Below, in pieces: positions 7,078-17,301 of a stretch of DNA of 43,168 bases. The DNA is from Acidobacteriaceae bacterium (GTDB lineage: Bacteria; Acidobacteriota; Terriglobia; Terriglobales; Acidobacteriaceae). The stretch is taken from positions 1-43,168 of the forward strand of contig DAIDLI010000153.1 of the NCBI GenBank assembly GCA_027449545.1, read 5' to 3'. Position 1 is the first letter of the stretch, and every line of letters starts with the position of its first letter. Under the pieces are notes generated by a model that had not been told where the DNA came from, did no database searches, and was given only the letters and a program-made list of their open reading frames with translations. The position numbers and the translations under genes are program-made.

Positions 7078-8346
7078 ATGAAGCTGGATGAGATTCAGGC
7101 GGCCGAAGCACGGCTGCTGCTTTCCACCTACGCGCGCAGCCCGGTGCTGTTCGTGGATGGGGAGGGCGTTTACGTCATTGACGAGAACGGCACCAGGTAC
7201 CTCGACCTGCTGAGCGGCATCGGCGTCAACGCGCTCGGCTACAACCATCCGGCGGTAGTGGACACGATCGCGCGCCAGAGCCGTAAGCTGATCCACGTTT
7301 CGAACCTCTTCTATCACGAGGGGCAGGCAGAGCTGGCGATGCGACTGACGGAGCGTGCCGGCCTCGATCGCGCCTTCTTTGCCAACACCGGCACCGAAGC
7401 CTGGGAGGGCGCGTTAAAGCTGGCGCGCGCCTATGCCGGATTAAAGCGCAGCGAGGGAACAAAGCTGGGCACCAAGTTCCTGGCTCTGGAGCAGAGCTTC
7501 CACGGCCGCACCTTCGGGTCGATGTCCACGACCTACAAGTCCAAGTACCGCGAGCCGTTCGCGCCGGTGATGCCGGACGTGGAGTTTGTCCGCTTCAACG
7601 ACTTGGCCGATCTGCGCGCTAAGTTCTCGAACGACGTGTGCGCGATTCTGGTGGAGGCGATCCAGGGCGAGGGCGGCATTCGCCCGCTGAGTCAGGAGTT
7701 CTTTGCCGAGGCGCGCAAGCTGACGCAATCGACCGGCGCGCTGCTGGTGGTGGATGAAATCCAGGCCGGCCTGGGCCGCACCGGAAAGTGGTTCGCCTAC
7801 CAGCACTACGGAATCAAGCCGGATGTGACCACGCTGGCCAAGCCGCTGGCGGGGGGCATACCCCTCGGCGCAGTTCTCTGCACCGAAGAAGTGGCGCGGG
7901 TGATCCACGCCGGCATGCACGGCACCACCTTCGGCGGCGGGCCGCTGGCCTGCGCGGTAGCCATCGCGGTGATCGACACCATCGAGAAAGATGGGCTGCT
8001 GGCGCACGCGGTCGAGGTGGGCGATTACTTCCAGGCGCAACTGCGCGAGCTCGCGAAGAAGCACGACTGCATTGTGGATGTGCGCGGCAAGGGCTTGATG
8101 CTGGCCGCGGAGCTGAACTCGGCCGAACTGGGCAAGACCGTGGTTGCCGAGATGTTGAAGCGCAGCATCCTGATTAACTGCACCAGCGACACGGTGCTGC
8201 GTTTCCTGCCGCCTTACATTCTGGAACGGCAGCACGTGGACACCGCCATCGAGGCGCTCGACGAAATTTTGACCGAACAACAGGGGGCCGCGCAGAGCAC
8301 GCCCGGACAGGCCTCCGGCGCCACAGGAGAAAAGCAACATGGCTAG
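7078..8346 (+). CDS. argD: Acetylornithine aminotransferase ArgD
   Basis: The 422-residue class-III PLP aminotransferase converts N-acetylglutamate semialdehyde to N-acetylornithine with glutamate as amino donor. The signature LLVVDEIQAGLGRTGKWFA is followed by the Schiff-base lysine K255 in TLAKPLAGGIPLGA, and FANTGTEAWEGALKLAR forms the PLP phosphate pocket. A good AAGGAG ribosome binding site precedes the ATG. The C-terminus carries an unusual low-complexity tail (about 20 residues rich in Q, G, A, S and T) past the normal end, and the stop overlaps the argF start by eight bases. ArgD enzymes often also serve lysine biosynthesis (DapC activity), which the sequence cannot exclude. Confidence 0.93.
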   Translation: MKLDEIQAAEARLLLSTYARSPVLFVDGEGVYVIDENGTRYLDLLSGIGVNALGYNHPAVVDTIARQSRKLIHVSNLFYHEGQAELAMRLTERAGLDRAFFANTGTEAWEGALKLARAYAGLKRSEGTKLGTKFLALEQSFHGRTFGSMSTTYKSKYREPFAPVMPDVEFVRFNDLADLRAKFSNDVCAILVEAIQGEGGIRPLSQEFFAEARKLTQSTGALLVVDEIQAGLGRTGKWFAYQHYGIKPDVTTLAKPLAGGIPLGAVLCTEEVARVIHAGMHGTTFGGGPLACAVAIAVIDTIEKDGLLAHAVEVGDYFQAQLRELAKKHDCIVDVRGKGLMLAAELNSAELGKTVVAEMLKRSILINCTSDTVLRFLPPYILERQHVDTAIEALDEILTEQQGAAQSTPGQASGATGEKQHG

Positions 8347-9367
8347 CAGAGCAATCATTGAGCGGCCCGAGGGGGTTCCAGTGCACAAAGATCCCGAGAT
8401 TCTGGCTGCGGCGCAGAGGATGGCAGGCGAAGACCTGTGCTCCATCGCCGATCTTTCCAGCGCCGAGGTGCGCGCCATCCTCAAGCTGGGACACGACGTG
8501 AAGCGCAACCCGCGCGAGTACCGGCACGCGCTCGACGCCAAGCAGATGGTGCTGATGTTTGAGAAGGCAAGCCTGCGCACGCGCCTCGCCTTCGAGACCG
8601 GCATCAACACCATGGGCGGCAACGCCATCTTCGTGGACCAGACCAAGTCGCCGCTGGGCGAGCGGGAAACCATCGCCGATGTGGCACGGAACCTGGAGCG
8701 CTGGGTCGACGTGATCGTGCTGCGCACTTACGCGCACGATACGGTCACGGAGATGGCCGCCAACTCCCGGGTTCCGGTCATCAACGCACTTTCGGACTTC
8801 GAGCATCCCTGTCAGGCGCTGGCCGATTTCATGGCGCTGGAAGAGCACTTCGGCTCGGTGAAGGGCCTCAATTTCACTTATGTTGGCGATGGCAACAACG
8901 TATGCCACTCCCTGATGCTGGCGGGTGCGCAACTCGGCGCCAATGTCACAGTGGCCACCCCGCGCGGCTACTCGCCGGATATCGAAATCGTGACCATTGC
9001 GCGCGAGATAGCGCAGGGAAACAACTGCGAAATCCGGCTATTGCAGGATGCGCAAGCCGCCGCCGAGGGCGCGGACGCCATCTACACCGACGTGTGCGTG
9101 AGCATGGGCATGGAGCATGAGTCCACCAAGCGCGCCCCCATCTTCCGCCCGTTCCAGGTCAATGAGACGCTCATGTCCAAGGCCAAGCCCACGGCAGTCT
9201 TCATGCACTGCCTGCCGGCGCGCCGTGGCGAAGAGGTGACGGACGCGGTGATCGACAGCCCGCAGTCGATCGTCTTCGACCAGGCCGAAAACCGCCTGCA
9301 CGCTCAGAAGGCGCTGCTGCTATTGCTGCTCGGCGGACTGGCCAACGTGAAGGGATTTAACAGCTAG
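8339..9367 (+). CDS. argF: Ornithine carbamoyltransferase ArgF
   Basis: The 342-residue enzyme joins carbamoyl phosphate to ornithine to give citrulline. The carbamoyl-phosphate loop SLRTR, the HPCQALAD motif, the ornithine-binding loop DVCVSMGMEHE and the active-site cysteine motif MHCLPARRGEEV are all present. The SMG loop argues for ornithine rather than N-acetylornithine as substrate, so the cell should remove the acetyl group before this step. No argE or argJ is nearby. The protein has about 30 extra N-terminal residues compared with typical OTCases; a start at a later codon is conceivable, but the ATG overlaps argD in the way expected of a coupled gene. Confidence 0.93.
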   Translation: MASRAIIERPEGVPVHKDPEILAAAQRMAGEDLCSIADLSSAEVRAILKLGHDVKRNPREYRHALDAKQMVLMFEKASLRTRLAFETGINTMGGNAIFVDQTKSPLGERETIADVARNLERWVDVIVLRTYAHDTVTEMAANSRVPVINALSDFEHPCQALADFMALEEHFGSVKGLNFTYVGDGNNVCHSLMLAGAQLGANVTVATPRGYSPDIEIVTIAREIAQGNNCEIRLLQDAQAAAEGADAIYTDVCVSMGMEHESTKRAPIFRPFQVNETLMSKAKPTAVFMHCLPARRGEEVTDAVIDSPQSIVFDQAENRLHAQKALLLLLLGGLANVKGFNS

Positions 9368-9379
9368 AGGTATGGCTGA

Positions 9380-10843
<1,464 letters not shown>

Positions 10844-10851
10844 CCAGGGCG

Positions 10852-12297
10852 ATGGCCGACGACCAACAATCCGTAAAGATGTGGGCCGGGCGGTTCCGTG
10901 AACCGCTCGATCCTGAATTCGAGGCCTGGCAGCGGTCGATTGTGTTCGACTGGCGGCTGCTAGCCGAGGAAGCCGCCGCCAGCAAGGCGCATGCGGCCGC
11001 GCTTTGCGCTGCCGGTGTTCTGAGTGAAGCCGAGCGGAGCCAGCTCGCCGAAGCTCTCGATGCCATCGCGGCCGAACATGCCACGGAAGCTGGCCAGGCA
11101 GCCGTGCGCGACCACGCCACGGCCGAAGACATTCACCACTTTGTGGAACTGAAGCTGGTGGAGAGGGTTGGTTCGCTGGGCCGCAAGCTGCACACCGGGC
11201 GCAGCCGCAACGAGCAGATTGCCACGGATCTGCGGCTCTACGTTCGCGCCTGCATTCAGCGGACGATCCGCGGCATTGCCGATTGGGCAGGCGCGCTGGT
11301 GCAACTGGCCCGCCAGGCCGGCGATGCCGTCATGCCCAGCTACACGCATCTGCAACGCGCCGAGCCCGTGCTGGTGGCGCACTGGCTGCTGGCCTATGTG
11401 GAGATGGCGCTGCGCGACGCCAGCCGCTTGCAGGACTGCGCGGCGCGGCTCAACCTGTGCCCACTGGGTTCCGGACCGATCGCCGGCGCAACCCTCAAGC
11501 TGGACCGCGCCATTGCTGCGCGCGAACTTGGCTTCGACGCGCCCACGGCGAACTCGATGGATGCCACCAGCGACCGCGATTTCATCCTGGAGTATCTGCA
11601 GGCGCTGACCTTCCTAGGGCTGCACCTGAGCCGCTTCGCGGAAGAGATCACACTTTTCGCCACCGCCGAGTACGGTTTTGTGATCCTGCCGGAGGCCTTT
11701 TCAACCGGATCAAGCGCCATGCCGCAGAAGAAGAATCCCGACCTGACGGAACTGCTGCGCGCCAAGGTGGGACGGCTCAACGGCGCGGCTCAGACCGTGA
11801 CGCTGCAACTTAAAGGATTGCCGCTGGCCTACAATAAAGATATGCAGGAGACCCAGGAACCTGCGTTTGCCGCGGGCTTCATGCCGCAGACGCTAAGCCT
11901 GGTGGCGCGCTTCACCGCCGCCCTGCAATTCAATTTCGACCGGATGCGGGAAGCTGCGCAGACCGGCTACCTGAATGCCATGGCCGCAGCCACGTATCTT
12001 GTCTACAAGGGCGTTCCCTTCCGCACCGCGCACGAAAAGATCGGCAACGCCGTGCGCTTTGCACTCGACAAAGGCGTGGAACTGGGCGCGCTTTCGCTTG
12101 AGGAATTGCGCCAGTTCGGCAGCGAGTTTGACGCCGACTTTTACCACGCGGTGACGCTGGAAGCCACACTCGACTGTCACGACGTGATCGGCGGAACGGC
12201 GCGCAGCCACGTTGCACAGGCGCTGAACGAAGCGGCGGCCAGGATCAAGGCGCTCACCGACATCGATACCCGGGAGGCAGCCCATGCGGGTGCGTAA
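10852..12297 (+). CDS. argH: Argininosuccinate lyase ArgH
   Basis: The 481-residue enzyme of the fumarase/aspartase superfamily splits argininosuccinate into arginine and fumarate. The superfamily signature GSSAMPQKKNPD with its flexible catalytic-serine loop is intact, as are the N-terminal KMWAGRFREPLDPEFE, HTGRSRNEQIATDLRLY and PSYTHLQRAEPVLVAHW segments. The gene follows argG by only eight bases, and its stop lies 14 bases inside the next gene, the acetyltransferase, so argG-argH-acetyltransferase look like one unit. It is about 20 residues longer than most relatives, mainly at the alanine-rich C-terminus. Confidence 0.95.
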   Translation: MADDQQSVKMWAGRFREPLDPEFEAWQRSIVFDWRLLAEEAAASKAHAAALCAAGVLSEAERSQLAEALDAIAAEHATEAGQAAVRDHATAEDIHHFVELKLVERVGSLGRKLHTGRSRNEQIATDLRLYVRACIQRTIRGIADWAGALVQLARQAGDAVMPSYTHLQRAEPVLVAHWLLAYVEMALRDASRLQDCAARLNLCPLGSGPIAGATLKLDRAIAARELGFDAPTANSMDATSDRDFILEYLQALTFLGLHLSRFAEEITLFATAEYGFVILPEAFSTGSSAMPQKKNPDLTELLRAKVGRLNGAAQTVTLQLKGLPLAYNKDMQETQEPAFAAGFMPQTLSLVARFTAALQFNFDRMREAAQTGYLNAMAAATYLVYKGVPFRTAHEKIGNAVRFALDKGVELGALSLEELRQFGSEFDADFYHAVTLEATLDCHDVIGGTARSHVAQALNEAAARIKALTDIDTREAAHAGA

Positions 12298-12805
12298 GGC
12301 ACTGCTCTCTGACGCCTCCAATGTCTACGACCTGGTGAACTCGCTCTCCGGCGACGGCACCCTGCTCAAGCGCGCCTTTGCGGAGATCTGCGAAAACATC
12401 CGCGACTTCACGGTGGCGGAATCGGACGGCGGCATCTTTCTCGGCTGCGGCGCGCTGCACTTCTACGGGCCGCATCTCTGCGAGGTGCGCTCGATCGTCG
12501 TCAAGCCCGAGGCAAAAGGTCAGGGCGCGGGCGGCGGCATCCTCAAGGCGCTGATCGAAGAAGCGGAACTGCACGGCATCCAGTCGGTGTGCCTGTTCAC
12601 GCGCATCCCCGATTTCTTCTTCAAGTACGGCTTTCGCGTCGTGGAAGACAAGGCCGAGTTGCCCGACAAGATCTTCAAGGACTGCCAGAACTGTCCGCGG
12701 CTGCACCGCTGCGACGAAGTCGCGATGGTGCGCGGCCGGATTCCCCGCATCTCGATTCTGGGACCGCGGCACGAGGCGCAGGAGCTGGTGAAGATCTCGG
12801 GGTAA
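12284..12805 (+). CDS. argA: Short N-acetylglutamate synthase-type GNAT acetyltransferase
   Basis: The 173-residue GNAT protein resembles the short stand-alone ArgA-type enzymes (as in mycobacteria) that acetylate glutamate with acetyl-CoA to start arginine synthesis. The acetyl-CoA loop is seen in VKPEAKGQGAGGGILKAL (about residues 73-90) and the FFKYGFRVV strand follows. A conserved tail ELPDKIFKDCQNCPRLHRCD, with Cys134, Cys137 and Cys143, is characteristic of this subgroup and could bind a metal. It lacks the kinase-like arginine-sensing domain of E. coli ArgA. Its 14-base overlap with argH supports the role, and it supplies the missing first step of the pathway. The symbol is assigned by family and context, not proof. 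Confidence 0.8.
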   Translation: MRVRKALLSDASNVYDLVNSLSGDGTLLKRAFAEICENIRDFTVAESDGGIFLGCGALHFYGPHLCEVRSIVVKPEAKGQGAGGGILKALIEEAELHGIQSVCLFTRIPDFFFKYGFRVVEDKAELPDKIFKDCQNCPRLHRCDEVAMVRGRIPRISILGPRHEAQELVKISG

Positions 12806-12853
12806 GAGGCAGACTGAACCGTCAGCCACTCCCCACTGCTTGCCCGGAATCGC

Positions 12854-12885
12854 ATGCGCAGGTGCCGGAGCCGGAACCTGCGCAT
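12854..12885. terminator. Hairpin between convergent genes
   Basis: ATGCGCAGGT at 12854-12863 pairs with ACCTGCGCAT at 12876-12885. Inside, after one G/A mismatch, CCGG pairs with CCGG around an AG loop, giving a near-continuous 14-bp stem. It sits in the 102-base gap between the convergent acetyltransferase and fucosidase genes. No T-tract follows on either strand, so termination strength is uncertain. Confidence 0.5.
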
Positions 12886-12907
12886 ACCTGGATTGCCTAC
12901 AGAATCC

Positions 12908-14701
12908 TCACGCCAGTGAGATCTTCAGCGCTGCGCCGTAGCCAAAAGCCGGCCCCGGCTGGGTGGGCATCTTCACGCGTAGTGCCTGCGCGGTCTGCTG
13001 CCAGGTCAATTTGCGATCCGTGCCCAGCAAGCTCACGTTGGCGATTTTCCCGGGCTGCGTCTGGCTGGCCGTTCCCAGCGAAGCAATCTCCGTCTCGCCC
13101 TCCGGCCAGCCCATGAAGATGGCATAGATCACATTGTTGGCCTTGTTGCGCGTGAAGCGGATGTCTTGCGAGCCGAGCAAACTGATGCTGGTCCCTTTGA
13201 ATGCGCCGCTGTGGATCTTGGCAGGACCCTCCCCGTACAGCTTCCAGGGGCGGGTCTCATAGATGGCCTCGCCGTTGATCTTCATCCAGGCAGTGATCTG
13301 GTCGAGCACCGCAATCTCCTTGCTGTCGATGGTGCCGTCAGGCTTGCCGGGAATGTTCAGAATGAAGGTGCCGTTCTTGCTCACAGTATCCACCAGCCAG
13401 TGGATGACGTCGCGCGGTGGAAGGTAGCCGCCGTATTCCCCATCCATCTCGTACAGCGCGCGCTGGTAGTGCCATTCGCCGATGCAGGTCTCCGATTGCC
13501 AAGTGTAAGGCATAATGCCGCCGGTCAGGCCTCGCTCGTAGTCGGCAACCACGGCCTTGGCCAGGTGATCCGGCACATTCTTGATGGTGATCACGCCCTC
13601 CATCTTGCCGGAGTGGGTCTTCAGGCTGCGGTTGTAGAAATACGCGCCGATATTCATGCCGCCCCAGCCCAGCGGCAGCAGCGGATTGTCGAAGTAAAGC
13701 AGGTCGGGATCGTGCTGGTCGATCAGGTCGCGGGTACGGTCGTAGAAGTTCTTCACATAGGAAGCGTCCGGCAACGCATTGTGCGGGTGCTTGGCGCCAT
13801 AGAGCCGCTGCGGATCGAAGCCCTGCCACCACTGCTGCTTCCCGTCCTTCTCTGTCAAGGCGCCGTCGTACGGCACGCCTGTCAGCGGCCCGGTCTTGTC
13901 CGCGTCGTGGGAGGTCTGGAACCACCACCAGTTGCGCGCCTGATGCACGGTCACACCCAGCCGCAGTCCTTGCTTGCGCGCCGCCGCAGCCCACTCGCCG
14001 ATCACGTCGCGATGCGGACCGATCCTGGTCGCGTTCCACGGCTGATGCCTGGAGTTCCAGGTATCGAAGCCGTCGTGATGATTGGCGAGGGCGATAAAGA
14101 ACTTCGCTCCGGCATTCTTGTAGCGCTGGATCAAGCCTTCTGGGTCCCAGTTGAGCAGCGTCCATTGCGGACACAGATCCTTGTATCCGAACCGCGAAGG
14201 CGCGCCGTAGTGTTCCACCTGGTACTGATACTGCTGCAATCCCTGCACGTACATCTTGCGCGCATACCAGTCGCCGTCTTCGGGAACGCATTGCGGAGAC
14301 CAGTGCGCCCAGATGCCGAACTTCGCGTCGCGATACCAGTCCGGAACATCGTATTGCAGAAGCGAATCCCAGGTGGGCTTGTACGGTCCTTCGCCGCTCA
14401 GGCCGCTCACCGGCGCATTCATGGGAACGCCATCCCAGGAACCGCCAGGCACCGGCAACTCGGGGGGACGGCCCCAGCGGGTTGGCTCCCAGTTGGCCTC
14501 GCTGAGCTTTTCCTCCACGATCTTGCCATCCACGAGTGCGTAGAAGACTCTCTGCTCGGCTGGAGTGGAACAAAAGTCGGCGTACGACTGATGCAGGGTG
14601 TTAAAGCCGGCAGGCGCCGCGGCATTGGATTCACCCGTGGCAGGTACGGCGCGGGCTGCGGCAGCAGCCGCCATGAGCTTGCAGAATTCCCTTCGTTGCA
14701 T
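12908..14701 (-). CDS. Exported alpha-L-fucosidase, glycoside hydrolase family 29
   Basis: The 597-residue protein begins MQRREFCKLMAAAAAARAVP, a twin-arginine-type signal (RREFCK followed by an alanine-rich core), so it is probably exported folded. The GH29 fold is visible in DWYRDAKFGIWAHWSPQCVP (about residues 121-140), the ALANHHDGFDTWNSRHQPWN strand with His208-His209-Asp210, and PDLLYFDNPLLPLGWGG. Asp338 in the last motif is the likely catalytic nucleophile of this retaining family. It should release L-fucose from plant, algal or host glycans in the periplasm. The general acid is not assignable by eye. An AGGAG ribosome binding site precedes the ATG. A LacI-type operator lies 40 bases upstream, so expression is likely sugar-controlled. 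Confidence 0.88.
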   Translation of the reverse strand: MQRREFCKLMAAAAAARAVPATGESNAAAPAGFNTLHQSYADFCSTPAEQRVFYALVDGKIVEEKLSEANWEPTRWGRPPELPVPGGSWDGVPMNAPVSGLSGEGPYKPTWDSLLQYDVPDWYRDAKFGIWAHWSPQCVPEDGDWYARKMYVQGLQQYQYQVEHYGAPSRFGYKDLCPQWTLLNWDPEGLIQRYKNAGAKFFIALANHHDGFDTWNSRHQPWNATRIGPHRDVIGEWAAAARKQGLRLGVTVHQARNWWWFQTSHDADKTGPLTGVPYDGALTEKDGKQQWWQGFDPQRLYGAKHPHNALPDASYVKNFYDRTRDLIDQHDPDLLYFDNPLLPLGWGGMNIGAYFYNRSLKTHSGKMEGVITIKNVPDHLAKAVVADYERGLTGGIMPYTWQSETCIGEWHYQRALYEMDGEYGGYLPPRDVIHWLVDTVSKNGTFILNIPGKPDGTIDSKEIAVLDQITAWMKINGEAIYETRPWKLYGEGPAKIHSGAFKGTSISLLGSQDIRFTRNKANNVIYAIFMGWPEGETEIASLGTASQTQPGKIANVSLLGTDRKLTWQQTAQALRVKMPTQPGPAFGYGAALKISLA

Positions 14702-14740
14702 GGGCCCTATATCTCCTCAGACGGTTTGTGCTGCCAATTC

Positions 14741-14754
14741 TGAAAGCGTTTTCA
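14741..14754 (-). promoter_or_regulatory. LacI/GalR-family operator before the fucosidase gene
   Basis: The 14-mer reads TGAAAGCGTTTTCA on the plus strand and TGAAAACGCTTTCA on the minus strand. It is a near-perfect palindrome with the central CG typical of LacI/GalR regulators and fits the cre-type pattern TGnnAnCGnTnnCA. It lies 40 bases before the fucosidase start. No LacI-family gene is in the window, so the regulator would act in trans. Confidence 0.65.
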
Positions 14755-14777
14755 TTTCTCTCGCAGCATCCGTTTCC

Positions 14778-14801
14778 AAAGGCCCGCGCAATACGCAGGC
14801 C
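14778..14801 (-). terminator. Probable intrinsic terminator after hypF
   Basis: On the minus strand GGCCTGCG and CGCGGGCC form an 8-bp stem (one G-U pair) with loop TATTG, followed by TTT. It begins about 50 bases after the hypF stop and ends before the fucosidase operator, which would insulate the two minus-strand genes. Confidence 0.45.
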
Positions 14802-14853
14802 CGGATCAACTAACCATAGGTCTTTCGGTTCCGGGTTGGCAATTCCATCGGAC

Positions 14854-17214
14854 TCAGGTCCGTTCCTCGCGTCTCAAGGTCGCCGCTGCAACCGCGGCCT
14901 GGCCGTAACTCAGTCCCCCATCCCCAGGACTGACCCGCATGGAACGAAACACTTCAAACCCTGCGCTCTCGAGCTGCGTCCGTAACTGCAGCGACAAACG
15001 GCGGTTGTGCAGACAGCCTCCGCTCATGGCCACCTGCGCAATCCCGGTGGCTTCCCGGGCCAGCACCGCTGCGCGAACAAAGCCATCAGCAACCGCAGCG
15101 TGAAAACGGGCCGCAATGCGAGTTGCAGCGACACCGCCGTACAGATCGCGCACAAGCGCGCGCCATAACGACGCAGTCCCCAGAATCGCCGGTTGGCGGC
15201 GCGACCAATCACCGGGCCGGAGTTCAAGGCTGTACGCCAGATTTGCACCCTGCATAGACGGCTCGTCGATGCAGATGGCTTCCAGTTCGATGGCGGCCTG
15301 CGCCTCGTAATCAACTTCGCGGCAGCCAAGAACAACGGCGGCCACGGCATCGAACAGGCGCCCCAGGCTCGACGTGAACGGTGTGTTCAGATTTCGCTCC
15401 ATCATGCGCGCGAGCAGCCGCGCCTCCTGCGCCGATGCTCCGGTCAGTTGCATGCTCTCATTGAGCGAAAGGCCTGCCGCATGCAGTGCCCCAAAAGCCA
15501 TCCGCCAAGGCTCGCGTACGGCAGCATCCCCACCGGGCATGGGCACATACTCGAGATGCGCAAAGCGTTCGAAGCTGTCGAGGCGCACAATCAGAACTTC
15601 CCCGCCCCAGATGTGGCCGTCGGTTCCGTAGCCAGTGCCGTCGAGCGAAAGCCCGATGACGGGATCCTCGATGCCATGCTCCGCCATGCATCCGGCAATG
15701 TGCGCATGATGATGCTGCACGGGGATGAGCGGCAGATTGCGCTCCGCAGTCCACTGGTGGGCCCACGACGTGGAAAGATAGCCGGGATGCAGATCGCGCG
15801 CCACCGCCCGCGGCTCGATCTCGAAGGTGCGCATGAGATGGTCGAGCGACTCGCGGAAAAAGTCCAAGCCGCTGAGATTCTCGAGATCGCCCAAGTGCTG
15901 GCTCTGGTAAGCGAAGCGTCCGCGCGCCAGCGTAAACACGTTTTTAAGATGGCCGCCTACCGCCAGCAGCGGCGGCGCATCGAGCGGTAGCGGAACAGAG
16001 AGCGGCACATATCCGCGCGCACGGCGCAGAAACTGCGGGGCGCCATCCACTACCGCCAGCACGGAGTCGTCGCAGCGCTGCAGGATCTCGCGGTCGTGCA
16101 GCAGAAACGCGTCGGCGACGTCGCCGAGACGCTGGCGTGCTTCGTCGTTGTCGATGGCGATCGGCTCTTCGCTCAGGTTGGCTGAAGTCATCACCAGCGC
16201 GCGCAGGCGCCGGTCGGCGAAGAGCAGATACTGCAATGGCGCATAGGGCAAAAAGATGCCGAGCCAGGGAACGCCCGGCGCCACCGAAGCGGCGATGCCA
16301 TTGCCGGCGCGCGCGCGGAGGAGCACGATGGGGCGCGCCGGCGCGGTCAGCAGCGCTTCTTCGTCCGCACCGATTGCGCAGAGATCGTGCGCAGCAGCCA
16401 GATCGCGCACCATGATGGCCAGCGGCTTGCCGTAGCGGCGCTTGCGCTGGCGCAGGCGCATGACGGCAGCTTCATCGGTTGCGTCCACGGCAAGATGAAA
16501 GCCGCCGATGCCTTTGATGGCGACGATCTGACCGGCGAGCAGGAGGTCGATCGTCTCCTGAACCGGATCGGCGCAGGCGATCTCGCTTCCATCCGATTTC
16601 ACCAGCCACACGCGCGGGCCGCAGACCGGGCAGGCGTTGGGCTGGGCGTGAAAACGGCGATTGCCGGGATCGTCGTACTCGGTCTGGCAGGCCGCGCACA
16701 TGGTGAACCGCGCCATCGAAGTCTGCGGGCGGTCATACGGAATACGGCGCGTGATGGTGAAGCGCGGGCCGCAGTTGGTGCAGTTCAGAAACGGATAACG
16801 GTAGCGGCGATCGGTTGGATCAAAGAGCTCGCGAAGACAATCGGCGCAAGTGGCTGCATCGGCGGGGATGCCGGTGCTGACCTGTCCGCGCACCTCGCTG
16901 CCGATGATGCGAAACTCGCTTTCCTGCTTCGATTGAATCGCGTGTACCACCACGGAATCGATGCGTGCCAGCGGCGGGGCTTCTGCAGTCAGGCGCGCGC
17001 GAAACGAGGCCAAACGTTCGGGCGCGCCTTCGATCTCGATGCTGACTCCGTCGGTGTCGTTGCCGATGAATCCCGCCAGGCCCTCCTCCAGCGCGAGACG
17101 GTAGACAAACGGGCGGAAGCCGACGCCTTGTACGACGCCGCGCACCTCAACCTGGCACCGCTCTCGATCTTGATCAGCACCGCCTGTCAACAGAGGCCTC
17201 GTACGCACCAGCAT
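14854..17214 (-). CDS. hypF: Hydrogenase maturation carbamoyltransferase HypF
   Basis: The 786-residue protein makes the thiocarbamate from carbamoyl phosphate that becomes the cyanide ligands of the [NiFe] centre. Domains in order are an N-terminal acylphosphatase domain (VRGVVQGVGFRPFVYRLA, about residues 24-41), two zinc fingers of pattern CxxC-x18-CxxC (Cys123/126/145/148 and Cys173/176/195/198), a YrdC-like domain (LRQRKRRYGKPLAIMVRD), and a Kae1-like domain with HHHAHIAGCMAEHG and the glycine-rich MSGGCLHNRRL. All key residues appear intact. It lies on the opposite strand 1 kb from hoxE. Its partners hypA-E are not in this window and must be elsewhere. The start is the first ATG; the ribosome binding site is weak. 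Confidence 0.95.
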   Translation of the reverse strand: MLVRTRPLLTGGADQDRERCQVEVRGVVQGVGFRPFVYRLALEEGLAGFIGNDTDGVSIEIEGAPERLASFRARLTAEAPPLARIDSVVVHAIQSKQESEFRIIGSEVRGQVSTGIPADAATCADCLRELFDPTDRRYRYPFLNCTNCGPRFTITRRIPYDRPQTSMARFTMCAACQTEYDDPGNRRFHAQPNACPVCGPRVWLVKSDGSEIACADPVQETIDLLLAGQIVAIKGIGGFHLAVDATDEAAVMRLRQRKRRYGKPLAIMVRDLAAAHDLCAIGADEEALLTAPARPIVLLRARAGNGIAASVAPGVPWLGIFLPYAPLQYLLFADRRLRALVMTSANLSEEPIAIDNDEARQRLGDVADAFLLHDREILQRCDDSVLAVVDGAPQFLRRARGYVPLSVPLPLDAPPLLAVGGHLKNVFTLARGRFAYQSQHLGDLENLSGLDFFRESLDHLMRTFEIEPRAVARDLHPGYLSTSWAHQWTAERNLPLIPVQHHHAHIAGCMAEHGIEDPVIGLSLDGTGYGTDGHIWGGEVLIVRLDSFERFAHLEYVPMPGGDAAVREPWRMAFGALHAAGLSLNESMQLTGASAQEARLLARMMERNLNTPFTSSLGRLFDAVAAVVLGCREVDYEAQAAIELEAICIDEPSMQGANLAYSLELRPGDWSRRQPAILGTASLWRALVRDLYGGVAATRIAARFHAAVADGFVRAAVLAREATGIAQVAMSGGCLHNRRLSLQLRTQLESAGFEVFRSMRVSPGDGGLSYGQAAVAAATLRREERT

Positions 17215-17301
17215 AAAGCAAATCCGAACGGCCTCGTAGAACTACCGCCTTCCCGGAGGGACGCAGCAGCCCAGCGGGGTAGTCTGAATTGGGGAGGAAG
17301 G

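Noticed and set aside
8339-9367. argF as an N-acetylornithine carbamoyltransferase
   Set aside because: The ornithine-type SMG loop and HCLPA motif favour ordinary ornithine carbamoyltransferase.
12854-12885. Hairpin after the acetyltransferase gene as another copy of the dispersed two-hairpin repeat
   Set aside because: It is a single long stem and lacks the ACAG and CGCTACT flanks shared by the two true copies.
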